DNA of 64,000 nt from NCBI RefSeq assembly GCF_030369675.1, contig NZ_CP128477.1:558001-622000 (forward strand). Direction: 5' to 3'. The notes beneath the pieces are model-generated. The model searched no databases. It worked only from the letters and a program-made list of their open reading frames with translations, and was not told the DNA's origin. Origin of the DNA: Peteryoungia algae. Lineage in GTDB: Bacteria > Pseudomonadota > Alphaproteobacteria > Rhizobiales > Rhizobiaceae. This document shows, piece by piece, positions 17,710 through 35,957 of the stretch (position 1 is the first letter of the stretch; each line of letters opens with the position of its first letter). The position numbers and the translations under genes were made by a program.

Positions 17710-18590
17710 CAGCCCTTGGTCGCCAGATGCTGGCGCGAGGCGTAAAGCGCGATGGCTGCCGCATTCGAGACGTTGAGCGACTTGATGGCGCCCGGCATGT
17801 CGAGGCGGGCAAGCGCCGATACCGTCTCACGCGTCTTCTGCCTCAGTCCCTTGCCTTCGGCGCCGAGCACCAGCGCGATCCTGTCGCCGACAAGGGTCTC
17901 CTCCATCGGCGCTGGCCCGTCCGAATCGAGACCGACCGAGAAGAAGCCGAGCTTGTGCAACTCGGCGAGCGCATCGGCGAGATTGGTCACCTGGATATAG
18001 GGGATAAGTTCCAGCGCACCGGACGCCGATTTCGCCATCACGCCCGATTCCGTCGGGCTATGCCGCTGCGTGGTGATGACGGCACCGGCATCGAAGGCGA
18101 CGGCCGAGCGCATGATCGCCCCGACATTGTGTGGATCGGTGACCTGGTCAAGCACCAGGATCAGTGGGCTGTCTTGCAGTGCCTCCAGCCGGCGCGGCGG
18201 CAGCGGCCGGGTCTCCAGCATCACGCCCTGGTGGATCGCTTCGGGGCCCAGGATCTTGTCGAGGTCCTGCGGGGTCACCGTCTCAAAGGGAATGCCGAGG
18301 TTTTCCACAGATGCGATTTCGAGCCGGACCAGCGCATTTTGTGTCGCCGAAAGCTTGATCAGCTTGCGTTCAGGATTGTCGAGTGCAGCGCGTACGGTGT
18401 GCAGCCCGTAGAGCAGCACCTGCTCCGGCGCGAGCTTCGGCGGTGTCCAGCCGGCATTGCTCTTGCGCGGCTTCTGCGGCTCCGGCGTGGGAATTTCGCC
18501 CCTTTCGCGCCTGGCATCGCGCACCTGTCGGCGCAGCGTCGCATAATGGGTGTCGCGGGCGGTTTTGTCGATTTTCGGATCTTTGGCCAT
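17709..18590 (-). CDS. rlmB: 23S rRNA (guanosine-2'-O-)-methyltransferase RlmB
   Basis: This 293-residue SPOUT-class TrmH/RlmB methyltransferase has a basic N-terminal tail, a substrate-binding domain starting at LLYGLHTVRAAL (about residues 60-130) and the SPOUT domain. Signature motifs are DQVTDPHNVGAIMRSA, LVLGAEGKGLR and the knot motif SLNVSNAAAIALY. RlmB methylates G2251 of 23S rRNA in E. coli; the target here is inferred. The 1-base overlap with the phosphatase gene suggests one transcript for all three minus-strand genes. Confidence 0.92.
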   Translation of the reverse strand: MAKDPKIDKTARDTHYATLRRQVRDARRERGEIPTPEPQKPRKSNAGWTPPKLAPEQVLLYGLHTVRAALDNPERKLIKLSATQNALVRLEIASVENLGIPFETVTPQDLDKILGPEAIHQGVMLETRPLPPRRLEALQDSPLILVLDQVTDPHNVGAIMRSAVAFDAGAVITTQRHSPTESGVMAKSASGALELIPYIQVTNLADALAELHKLGFFSVGLDSDGPAPMEETLVGDRIALVLGAEGKGLRQKTRETVSALARLDMPGAIKSLNVSNAAAIALYASRQHLATKG

Positions 18591-18693
18591 GCGCCCTTAT
18601 AACGTCGGGCGAGGGGCGGGCATAGACCCGGCCTGAAAATCACATATGTGTCTGATCCATGAAACTTTTCGGAATTTTTCGTCAATCTGCGTG

Positions 18694-18722
18694 TTGACAT
18701 GAGCCGGTTGGGCCGTCATATA
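18694..18722 (+). promoter_or_regulatory. Sigma-70 promoter for tRNA-Tyr/tRNA-Gly/tuf1
   Basis: TTGACA (18694-18699) and CATATA (18717-18722) are separated by exactly 17 bases and lie about 75 bases before tRNA-Tyr. This is the best promoter match in the window. Confidence 0.8.
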
Positions 18723-18796
18723 CCCGCCGCAGATCAGGGGGCGACGCACTCTGGTCGAGACTGAAAAGCTTGGTCGCCAGATCCGGACGAAAGAAT

Positions 18797-18881
18797 GGAG
18801 AGATGCCCGAGTGGTTAAAGGGGACGGACTGTAAATCCGTTGGCTCAGCCTACGTTGGTTCAAATCCAACTCTCTCCACCA
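18797..18881 (+). tRNA. tRNA-Tyr (GTA)
   Basis: An 85-base class II tRNA with a long variable arm. The acceptor GGAGAGA pairs with TCTCTCC. The anticodon GTA sits in loop CTGTAAA between GACGGA-like and TCCGT-like strands. The T-loop is GGTTCAAATCC, and CCA is encoded. Confidence 0.97.
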
Positions 18882-18902
18882 TTCGTCCTCGGATCTGAAT
18901 AT

Positions 18903-18976
18903 GCGGGTATAGCTCAATGGTAGAGCAGCAGCCTTCCAAGCTGAATACACGGGTTCGATTCCCGTTACCCGCTCCA
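18903..18976 (+). tRNA. tRNA-Gly (TCC)
   Basis: A 74-base cloverleaf: the acceptor GCGGGTA pairs with TACCCGC, the anticodon is TCC in loop CTTCCAA, the T-arm is GGGTTCGATTCCC, and CCA is encoded. It is 21 bases after tRNA-Tyr, so the two are co-transcribed and probably continue into tuf1. Confidence 0.97.
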
Positions 18977-19200
18977 GCTATCTTTCTGACTTAAGTCTCG
19001 GTTTGCAAACAATTTTCATGCCATGCCTTCCGCAGTGACAGGGCGCTTGTCCCGGCTGCGATTCTGGCCGTGAAAACCGTGCCTTCCGGGCGCTGGAAGG
19101 CGGATTATTTAACGCTTGCGCATTGCGCATGAAAGCCTTAAACGGCGGGACCAAACCGGTTCGCCGGGGCAACCCCGTTTCGTTCACAGGAAGCATTCAA

Positions 19201-20376
<1,176 letters not shown>

Positions 20377-20399
20377 GCATCTCCCGAAGGGTGAATGAG

Positions 20400-20430
20400 A
20401 AGGCCTCGCTGGAAACAGCGGGGCCTTTTT
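20400..20430 (+). terminator. Intrinsic terminator of tuf1
   Basis: AGGCCTCGCTG pairs with CAGCGGGGCCT (one G-T pair) around a GAAA loop and is followed by TTTT. It closes the tRNA-tuf1 unit 24 bases after the stop. Confidence 0.9.
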
Positions 20431-20482
20431 CTGTTGAGCGGGAAGCAGGGGAAAGGTGGGGCGAGTCCGGCCGAAAGCCCTG

Positions 20483-20857
20483 TCAGGCCCTTTCGAGAAA
20501 CTGCTCTTCGGCCAGCCGCAACAGGTCGGTCACGAGATAGCCGTTGATCGTCATGCCGGTGAGGTCGCATTCGGCGATCGTGGTGTCGGCGAAGCTCGCA
20601 AAGCGGATCGTGCTGCCGTTCAGGTCGACATGGGTGAGGCTGGCTGCATGCATGACGACGTTCTCGATTACCGCCGCATTCATCGCCACATTGCGGACCA
20701 CCATCTGGTCCGCATTGGCGTCGGTGATCAGACAGCGCCCGAGGTCGACATTGCTGAAAACGGCCTCTTTCAGAGAGACGTCGGTGAAGCGGGACTCTGT
20801 CAGGTCACTGTCGTCGAATTCCGAGCCGGGCAGGGCGGCATTGCTGATACGGATCAT
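20483..20857 (-). CDS. Pentapeptide-repeat protein
   Basis: The 124-residue protein contains a run of degenerate five-residue repeats (A[D/N]LXX pattern), for example DSDLTESRFTDVSLKEAVFSNVDLG and AASLTHVDLNGSTIRFASF. These predict a right-handed quadrilateral beta-helix. The C-terminus (LVTDLLRLAEEQFLERA) is a helix cap. Some family members mimic DNA and protect gyrase; no such role can be claimed here. The ATG has a very good Shine-Dalgarno (GGAGGA). It is alone on the minus strand between tuf1 and tRNA-Trp. Confidence 0.88.
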   Translation of the reverse strand: MIRISNAALPGSEFDDSDLTESRFTDVSLKEAVFSNVDLGRCLITDANADQMVVRNVAMNAAVIENVVMHAASLTHVDLNGSTIRFASFADTTIAECDLTGMTINGYLVTDLLRLAEEQFLERA

Positions 20858-21610
20858 GTCTGTCCTCCGCGGGAGCCTTGGGGAGTATCAGTCAAAGCAG
20901 GGAAGCTGGCAAGCGCAAGGAAAACGTCGATACCAGTCGAATGTCTGCCGGAAATCCCGGCGGGCCGGATGCATGGCTCCCGTGTGCGCCGGTCCCCTGC
21001 CTGGCGTGTAGCGGAGTTGCGTTGGAAACTGACCTGATTCGCCAGGCTTGAGCAGGGCTGCGGCGCACGCATGGGACCCACAACACATGGCGCAGACATG
21101 ACATGCCGTCACTTGTGCATGGCCCGGCTGGTGTCGCTCGCTCTCTCTCCCGCTGCCAGCGCAGCAGAGGAGGGCTCCTTTGTCTGGAGCGCCGTCTTTT
21201 TGGCGAACGAGATGTCGATTCGCACCGGCCGCGCACTCGGCATGCAGTTCCACCCGCCTCGCGGCGGCGAGTCGATATCGCGCAAGGCTACGCAAACCGA
21301 TGCGGGCGCAGTTTAACCGCCGCTGCGGCTGCAGGGCGAGGGGAGCGACAGCCTGAGCGATACCGCGCCTGCCGTGCTCGACCTTGCGCTGAATGCGCGG
21401 CTGCTCCCGGCATAAGCCTGGAGGAAATCCTGTCCGATCCCGCCCATGTGCCAGCCGCACGCATCCATGCGCGCGTCGAGCGGCAGTGGTGAGCGATGCC
21501 ATTGACGGCTTTGGGGAAAAGCAGAAAAAAGACACTTGCCATTCCGGCGCTCCCGCCTTAAAGGGTGCTCCATGCCTCGGACGGAAGCGTTTCTGTCCGA
21601 TGTGAGGCTT
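20858..21610. other. 753-base region without a recognisable gene, possible gene remnant
   Basis: Several short open frames overlap here on both strands, but none has a supported start or a protein pattern I recognise. On the plus strand, readable stretches such as SFVWSAVFLANEMSIRTGRALG (about 21176-21240) and ISLEEILSDPAHVPAARIHARVERQW (about 21413-21490) lie in different frames. That is what a frameshifted remnant would look like, but chance frames in GC-rich DNA look the same. The last 75 bases hold the possible tRNA-Trp promoter. Confidence 0.4.
21536..21564 (+). promoter_or_regulatory. Candidate promoter for tRNA-Trp/secE/nusG
   Basis: TTGCCA (21536-21541), 17 bases, TAAAGG (21559-21564), ending 46 bases before tRNA-Trp. 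The -35 is fair and the -10 weak. The same TTGCyT/A-17-TAAAGr shape precedes rpsM. Confidence 0.4.
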
Positions 21611-21686
<76 letters not shown>

Positions 21687-21866
21687 AGTCGCACGGCGCG
21701 CCTTAGGGCTGCGACGCGCAATGAAGATGTGGCAAAGCCGAAAGAGTGCTGGAGAAGATTTCCTCTTGTGAAAAGGGGAATCGCTCTCTATGTAGAGTTC
21801 AAACAGACACGCGGTGCGTGGGGCTGACGAGGTCGGCTTTACGCGCCGTAAATCCGTGGGCAATAA

Positions 21867-22067
21867 ATGGCATCCAAGGGTAATCCATTCGCGTTTCTGC
21901 AGCAGGTACGCTCTGAGACGAACAAGGTAACGTGGCCCTCGCGCCGCGAGACCATGATTTCGACGCTCATGGTCCTGGCGATGGTGTTTTTCGCTGCGCT
22001 GTTTTTCTTCGGCGCTGACCAGCTGATCAGCTGGTTGCTCGGCCTTGTGCTGAGCGTTGGCAATTAA
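21867..22067 (+). CDS. secE: Preprotein translocase subunit SecE
   Basis: The 66-residue single-span form of SecE, a stabilising partner of SecY in the inner membrane. It has the conserved amphipathic segment QQVRSETNKVTWPSRRE and one membrane helix (about residues 30-62). It starts at ATG 21867 and ends 16 bases before nusG. SecY itself is encoded 28 kb downstream in the same superblock. Confidence 0.96.
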   Translation: MASKGNPFAFLQQVRSETNKVTWPSRRETMISTLMVLAMVFFAALFFFGADQLISWLLGLVLSVGN

Positions 22068-22083
22068 TCGGGCGGAGACGAAC

Positions 22084-22614
22084 ATGGCGGCACGTTGGTA
22101 CATCGTCCACGCGTATTCGAATTTTGAAAAGAAGGTCGCGGAAGACATTGAGCACAAGGCGCGTCAGAAGGGCCTTGAGCATCTCTTCGAGAAGATCCTC
22201 GTTCCGACCGAGAAGGTCGTCGAGATTCGTCGCGGTCGCAAGGTGGACAGCGAACGCAAGTTCTTCCCCGGTTACGTGCTGGTGCGTGCGAACCTGACGG
22301 ATGAAGCTTATCACCTGATCAAGAATACCCCGAAGGTTACGGGTTTCCTCGGTTCCGACAACAAGCCGGTTCCGATCCCGGATTTCGAGGCAGAGCGCAT
22401 TCTGGGTCAGGTCCAGGAGGGTGTTGAGCGTCCGAAGTCTTCCGTATCCTTCGAGATCGGCGAACAGGTTCGCGTTTCCGACGGTCCTTTCGCTTCCTTC
22501 AACGGCATCGTCCAGGATGTGGATGAAGAGCGCTCGCGCCTCAAGGTCGAAGTGTCGATCTTCGGTCGCGCGACCCCCGTCGAGCTTGAATACAGTCAGG
22601 TCGAAAAGGTCTGA
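22084..22614 (+). CDS. nusG: Transcription termination/antitermination factor NusG
   Basis: The 176-residue protein has an NGN domain starting at RWYIVHAYSNFEKKV that binds the RNA polymerase clamp. Its C-terminal KOW domain (about residues 120-176) contains VSDGPFASFNGIVQDVDEERSRLKVEVSIFGR and links RNA polymerase to ribosomal protein S10 or Rho. The start at 22084 has GGAGACG upstream; the frame extends nine codons further into the secE end but without support. It is co-transcribed with secE. Confidence 0.97.
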   Translation: MAARWYIVHAYSNFEKKVAEDIEHKARQKGLEHLFEKILVPTEKVVEIRRGRKVDSERKFFPGYVLVRANLTDEAYHLIKNTPKVTGFLGSDNKPVPIPDFEAERILGQVQEGVERPKSSVSFEIGEQVRVSDGPFASFNGIVQDVDEERSRLKVEVSIFGRATPVELEYSQVEKV

Positions 22615-22622
22615 TTGCACGA

Positions 22623-22638
22623 GGGGAGGCAACTCCCC
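22623..22638 (+). other. Hairpin in the nusG-rplK leader
   Basis: GGGGAG and CTCCCC pair around a GCAA (GNRA-type) tetraloop, nine bases after the nusG stop, in a 147-base spacer. There is no T-run, so it is not an obvious terminator. It could belong to the L1-regulated leader of rplK-rplA known in other bacteria (inference). Confidence 0.35.
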
Positions 22639-22761
22639 GACCCGCGTGGGAGGATGGCGGTCTTTAGCCGGACCGACCAGACGCACCACGCAACCGCAGC
22701 CGCCAGCTGAAGGCTGGCATACTGGATCGGGCAACCGGTCTGAAATGAAAGGCAGAGAGTA

Positions 22762-23193
22762 ATGGCTAAGAAAATTGCAGGCCAGCTCAAGCTCCAGGTC
22801 AAGGCAGGATCGGCAAACCCGTCCCCGCCGATCGGCCCGGCACTTGGTCAGCGTGGCATCAACATCATGGAATTCTGCAAGGCGTTCAATGCCGCCACGC
22901 AGGAAATGGAAAAGGGTATGCCGATCCCGGTCGTCATCACCTATTACCAGGACAAGTCCTTCACCTTCGCAATGAAGCAGCCGCCGGTCACCTACTGGCT
23001 GAAGAAGGAAGCAAAGATCACCTCCGGCTCGAAGACTCCGGGCAAGGGTGCGAAGGTCGGTACGATCACCAAGGCGCAGGTCCGCGCAATTGCCGAAGGC
23101 AAGATGAAGGATCTGAACGCCGCCGACATCGATGGCGCAATGCTGATGGTTGAGGGCTCTGCCCGCTCCATGGGCCTGGAAGTGGTGGCTTGA
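22762..23193 (+). CDS. rplK: 50S ribosomal protein L11
   Basis: At 143 residues this is full-length L11, which binds the GTPase-associated region of 23S rRNA. The Pro-rich N-terminal domain has [17 protein letters not shown], where thiostrepton acts, and the C-terminal rRNA-binding domain ends [23 protein letters not shown]. The gene lies in the standard nusG-rplK-rplA order and ends two bases before the rplA ATG. Confidence 0.98.
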   Translation: MAKKIAGQLKLQVKAGSANPSPPIGPALGQRGINIMEFCKAFNAATQEMEKGMPIPVVITYYQDKSFTFAMKQPPVTYWLKKEAKITSGSKTPGKGAKVGTITKAQVRAIAEGKMKDLNAADIDGAMLMVEGSARSMGLEVVA

Positions 23194-23195
23194 TC

Positions 23196-23891
23196 ATGAC
23201 TAAGGTTGCAAAGCGTATCCAGAAGAGCCGCGAAGGCATCGATCCCACCAAGCTGATTGCCCTTTCGGATGCAATCGTTCTGGTCAAGGAGCGTGCCACC
23301 GCAAAGTTCGACGAAACCGTCGAAATCGCCATGAACCTCGGCGTCGATCCGCGTCACGCAGACCAGATGGTCCGCGGCGTGGTCAACCTGCCGAACGGTA
23401 CCGGCCGTGATGTTCGCGTCGCCGTCTTCGCACGTGGCGCCAAGGCTGATGAAGCCAAGGCCGCTGGTGCAGACATTGTCGGCGCCGAAGACCTGCTGGA
23501 AATCGTCCAGGGCGGCAAGATCGACTTCGATCGCTGCATCGCCACCCCGGACATGATGCCGCTCGTCGGTCGCCTCGGTAAGGTTCTCGGCCCGCGTGGC
23601 ATGATGCCAAACCCGAAGGTTGGCACCGTGACCATGGACGTCGCTGGCGCCGTCAAGGCATCCAAGGGCGGTGCTGTCGAGTTCCGCGTTGAGAAGGCTG
23701 GTATCATCCATGCCGGCATCGGCAAGGCATCCTTCGACGCCAAGGCTCTGGAAGAAAACATCAAGGCATTCGCCGACGCCGTCATCAAGGCGAAGCCGGC
23801 TGGCGCCAAGGGTAACTATCTGAAGCGCGTTGCTATCTCCTCGACCATGGGTCCGGGCGTGCGCATCGAGCCGTCGACGGTCACCGTTTGA
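23196..23891 (+). CDS. rplA: 50S ribosomal protein L1
   Basis: The 231-residue L1 forms the L1 stalk that contacts E-site tRNA. The conserved stretch [17 protein letters not shown] (residues about 125-140, here [18 protein letters not shown]) is intact. The ATG at 23196 is preferred over a TTG six bases earlier that overlaps the rplK stop. L1 represses its own operon in other bacteria. Confidence 0.97.
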   Translation: MTKVAKRIQKSREGIDPTKLIALSDAIVLVKERATAKFDETVEIAMNLGVDPRHADQMVRGVVNLPNGTGRDVRVAVFARGAKADEAKAAGADIVGAEDLLEIVQGGKIDFDRCIATPDMMPLVGRLGKVLGPRGMMPNPKVGTVTMDVAGAVKASKGGAVEFRVEKAGIIHAGIGKASFDAKALEENIKAFADAVIKAKPAGAKGNYLKRVAISSTMGPGVRIEPSTVTV

Positions 23892-24232
23892 TTATGATTT
23901 GACCGGAGCCTCGCGCTCCGGTCCAACACGTTTTCGGCCTTTCGGGGCCGGAAATGCCTGGGTGTCAAATCCAGGCACTCCTGTCCGAGATTGTGGGCGG
24001 CCTCAGGGCCTTAATATCTGCCTGCATGAGACGGGTAAGATCCGTTTTTAAACGTCTGATGACGTCTTGAAGTTCGGTTCGAGCCTTATTCGCCTTATGG
24101 TTGGAAATCATTCCTTCCAGAGGGGACAGGATCCTCAAGCGTCGCTCGGGGTCCGACATGTTGGATCCCTTGAGGCAAAGGCAAACCCGGTGGGGCCTGC
24201 AGGATTGCGGTCCCATCAACTGGAGACAGACA
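23892..24232 (+). promoter_or_regulatory. rplJ-rplL leader region
   Basis: The 341 bases between rplA and rplJ hold several hairpins. GACCGGAGC/GCTCCGGTC forms a perfect nine-bp stem at 23901-23923. GGCC-TTTC-GGGGCC lies at about 23936-23950, and TGCCTGG/CCAGGCA at about 23952-23976. In many bacteria the L10-L12 complex binds this leader to control rplJL translation; the position and structure fit but the binding site is not proved. No promoter with good boxes was found, and no gene is present. Confidence 0.5.
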
Positions 24233-24751
24233 GTGGAAAGAGCGGAAAAACGCGAATTCGTCACAGAACTGAACGAAGTCTTCAAGGCTTCCGGTTCGGT
24301 TGTTGTGGCCCACTATGCTGGTGTCACGGTTGCGCAGATGAACGATTTTCGTTCGAAGATGCGCGCTGCTGGCGGCACCGTCAAAGTCGCGAAGAACCGC
24401 CTGGCCAAGATCGCTCTTCAGGGCACGGAAGCCGAAGGGATCACGGATCTCTTCAAGGGCCAGACGCTGATTGCATTCAGCACTGACCCGATTGTGGCTC
24501 CGAAGGTCGTCATGGAATTCGCCAAGACCAACGACAAGATCGTTGTGCTCGGCGGCGCCATGGGAACAACCACCTTGTCCCCCGATGCAGTCAAGTCGCT
24601 TGCGACCCTGCCTTCGTTGGACGAACTGCGTGCAAAGCTGCTGGGCATGATTCAGACCCCGGCTACCCGCATCGCAGGTGTTGTGGCAGCACCGGCAGCT
24701 CAGCTTGCTCGCGTGTTTGCGGCCTATGCAAAGAAGGACGAAGCCGCGTAA
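24233..24751 (+). CDS. rplJ: 50S ribosomal protein L10
   Basis: The 172-residue L10 anchors the L7/L12 dimers on the ribosomal stalk. The start is GTG ([16 protein letters not shown] follows), with GGAGACAGACA just upstream. The N-terminal domain and the C-terminal helix that binds L12 ([10 protein letters not shown]) are present. The upstream leader and adjacent rplL make the standard autoregulated pair. Confidence 0.97.
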   Translation: MERAEKREFVTELNEVFKASGSVVVAHYAGVTVAQMNDFRSKMRAAGGTVKVAKNRLAKIALQGTEAEGITDLFKGQTLIAFSTDPIVAPKVVMEFAKTNDKIVVLGGAMGTTTLSPDAVKSLATLPSLDELRAKLLGMIQTPATRIAGVVAAPAAQLARVFAAYAKKDEAA

Positions 24752-24818
24752 GGCGGTTTTTCGCTGTTCAAACCCTAATCGTTCGTTTCGAACCGAACAT
24801 CTATAAGGAAGTACCATC

Positions 24819-25193
<375 letters not shown>

Positions 25194-25247
25194 TATCGGA
25201 ATGCGGCGGGAGAAGGTTTCCTTTTCCCGCCGGTTTCCTCCGGACAC

Positions 25248-25285
25248 ATTACCCAGGTACCGTATGAAAACGGTCCCTGGGTAAT
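25248..25285 (+). other. Strong hairpin in the rplL-rpoB spacer
   Basis: Sixteen positions pair with one T-C mismatch (ATTACCCAGG-ACCGT against ACGGT-CCTGGGTAAT) around a short A-rich loop. A smaller GGCGGGA/TCCCGCC stem lies just before it (about 25204-25232). There is no T-run, so processing by RNase III, as in the E. coli rplL-rpoB spacer, or attenuation is more likely than simple termination (inference). Confidence 0.65.
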
Positions 25286-25441
25286 GGGTTCTCAAGAGGA
25301 TGGTCTCGACCCGCGCGCCCGGCAAACCGGCCGGCCGTCCGGATCTCGAGACGAGATTGAGTGATCCATTTATTGACGGAGCCGCCTGGCCAGCGGTCAC
25401 CGTCTGTTGCAGGCCCGGGTGCAAACTGACAAGGAGCGACG

Positions 25442-29575
<4,134 letters not shown>

Positions 29576-29769
29576 CGGTTTGACAAAGGCGTGCGAGGCT
29601 TCGGCCGCGCACGCCATTCCCTGATCGCCCCGAAGGCCAATGTCGGGACGGGAAGGGGAGTTTCGCCGCATTTCGCGGTTATTGTCATTTCAGGGTCCGG
29701 CGCGGCATCCCGGGATTTCGCCGCGACCAGGACCCAATCGAGGGCTTCTAGCCCCATAAGGAGACAGGC

Positions 29770-33981
<4,212 letters not shown>

Positions 33982-34008
33982 TCGGCGACAAGGGTTCGAC
34001 ACGATCAG

Positions 34009-34042
34009 AAAGGCCGCCCGGAGCAATCCGGGCGGCCTTTTT
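34009..34042 (+). terminator. Intrinsic terminator of rpoBC
   Basis: AAAGGCCGCCCGGA pairs perfectly with TCCGGGCGGCCTTT around GCAA, followed by more T. It is 27 bases after the rpoC stop. Confidence 0.95.
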
Positions 34043-34136
34043 CGCTTGAGGGGGCCGTGAGGGTGGCGGAGCTTGGCAGGGGCGCTGCCACACGCGGTCG
34101 AGCCCACGACCCCGTGCCCTCGCGTACACAAACAAT

Positions 34137-34166
34137 AAGGCCGCTCGGATGGCTCCGGGCGGCCTT
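34137..34166 (-). terminator. Intrinsic terminator of the 97-residue gene
   Basis: AAGGCCGCTCGGA and TCCGGGCGGCCTT pair (one G-T) around a four-base loop. On the minus strand the stem is followed by TTATTGTTTG. Its core nearly repeats the rpoC terminator 95 bases away. Confidence 0.75.
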
Positions 34167-34194
34167 TGATGGGAAATCTCTCTGTGGCGGAAAC

Positions 34195-34488
34195 TCAGGC
34201 GAAGCGGATGATCGCCACTTCCCCTTCGAGTGCACCCTGATAGGCCGAGGCATGCGGCTCCTCGTCCGGTGCGCCGGTGATCATGCCGATCTGGTCCAGG
34301 TCGGCTTCCAGGAAGCCTTCTTCCGAAAGCGCGTTCAGCGTCAGCCTGACGGCAGTATCGTCGTCAGGGGCCGTCAGCATGACATGCAGGTCGATCGGTT
34401 GCCCGCCCTCGGTCTCGTAGGCCTTGGCGATCACGATGAACACCATCGGCTCGTCGCGGTTGTTGTCATTGTCGGGACTGGTAATCAT
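34195..34488 (-). CDS. Conserved small protein of unknown function
   Basis: This 97-residue acidic protein starts MITSPDNDNNRDEP and continues VFIVIAKAYETEGGQPIDLHVMLTAPDDDTAVRLTLNALSEEGF. It looks like a small alpha/beta fold with no signal peptide, membrane span or cysteine. A start at Met15 is also possible. It sits alone on the minus strand between rpoC and rpsL with its own terminator. Similar short proteins occur here in other rhizobia as far as I recall, but no function is known to me. Confidence 0.75.
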   Translation of the reverse strand: MITSPDNDNNRDEPMVFIVIAKAYETEGGQPIDLHVMLTAPDDDTAVRLTLNALSEEGFLEADLDQIGMITGAPDEEPHASAYQGALEGEVAIIRFA

Positions 34489-34997
34489 GGCGCCTGGTCT
34501 TCCTGTTGTGGCGTGTCGATTCTCTGGCTGTGGCCGATTCGACCAGCCGGGCAGGGCTGTTGACCCTTCATCTCTACCTATCTAGAAGTTTCCCGCCGCA
34601 AGCCAAGCCAAATCGTCTCAGGGCTGCCATTTTCCCGTGCCGAAACGCCGAGACTCCCGCCCAGACAGGGCGCCAGGGGCAATAATTCGCAGATGTGACT
34701 TGACGTTAAGGGGGGAAAACAGTAGTACCCCGGCCATCGGAGCCCATGTGAGACCGGGTTGTTCGGGACGACTCGTCCTGAAGTTCGTCTCAAACAGGTC
34801 TCCAAACGCACGTTGACGACAAGAATGCTGCTCGCACGACGCACTCCCGCGGTGCGTCCTCTGTCTTTTGTGGTCCATCCGCGAAAACGGGTCGGGCCAC
34901 ATTTTGCGCATGAAGAAAACTGTGCGGCCGCCGCCGGAAACGGCAAACCACCAGGGCCTGAAAGGGCTTGAGACTAGATTTTGCAAGGGATGGGTAT
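34489..34997. other. 509-base gap between the small gene and rpsL
   Basis: There is no supported gene. Short open frames on both strands overlap without a plausible start. It holds the str-operon promoter candidate and a roughly 260-base 5' leader of rpsL, in which I see no clear riboswitch or terminator. Confidence 0.6.
34700..34728 (+). promoter_or_regulatory. Candidate promoter of the str operon (rpsL-rpsG-fusA-tuf)
   Basis: TTGACG (34700-34705), 17 bases, TAGTAC (34723-34728). The -35 is a good alphaproteobacterial match and the -10 is weak. Transcription would start about 265 bases before rpsL. Confidence 0.55.
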
Positions 34998-35369
34998 ATG
35001 CCTACCGTAAACCAGCTGATCCGCAAGCCGCGTCAGGCGCAGGTAAAGCGCAATAAGGTTCCTGCTCTGCAGGAAAACCCGCAGAAGCGCGGCGTTTGCA
35101 CCCGCGTTTACACGACGACCCCGAAGAAGCCGAACTCGGCTCTGCGTAAGGTCGCAAAGATTCGTCTGACCAATGGCTTCGAAGTCATCGGCTACATTCC
35201 GGGTGAAGGTCACAACCTGCAGGAACACTCTGTCGTCATGATCCGTGGCGGCCGCGTAAAGGACTTGCCGGGCGTTCGTTACCACATCATCCGCGGCGTT
35301 CTCGACACCCAGGGCGTCAAGAACCGCAAGCAGCGCCGTTCCAAGTACGGTGCGAAGCGTCCGAAGTAA
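34998..35369 (+). CDS. rpsL: 30S ribosomal protein S12
   Basis: The 123-residue S12 forms part of the decoding centre. K43 ([11 protein letters not shown]) and K88 ([10 protein letters not shown]), the residues changed in streptomycin-resistant and dependent strains, are wild-type, so rpsL-based streptomycin resistance is not expected. The start at 34998 has AAGGGA upstream; a frame ten codons longer is non-coding. It is the first gene of the str operon. Confidence 0.98.
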
Positions 35370-35442
35370 GCTTCGGCACTTCATCAATCAGATACCGGCG
35401 CTGCGCGAGGTTCTCCGCGTTCTAAAGCGTCCCAACCGTTGA

Positions 35443-35925
<483 letters not shown>

Positions 35926-35957
35926 TCCACCGATCGAATATTGAAAGGCAGTCCGTT

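Noticed and set aside
20888..21535. 215-residue minus-strand frame between the pentapeptide gene and tRNA-Trp
   Set aside because: No ribosome site, low-complexity Arg/Ala/Cys composition and no recognisable motif; treated as chance.
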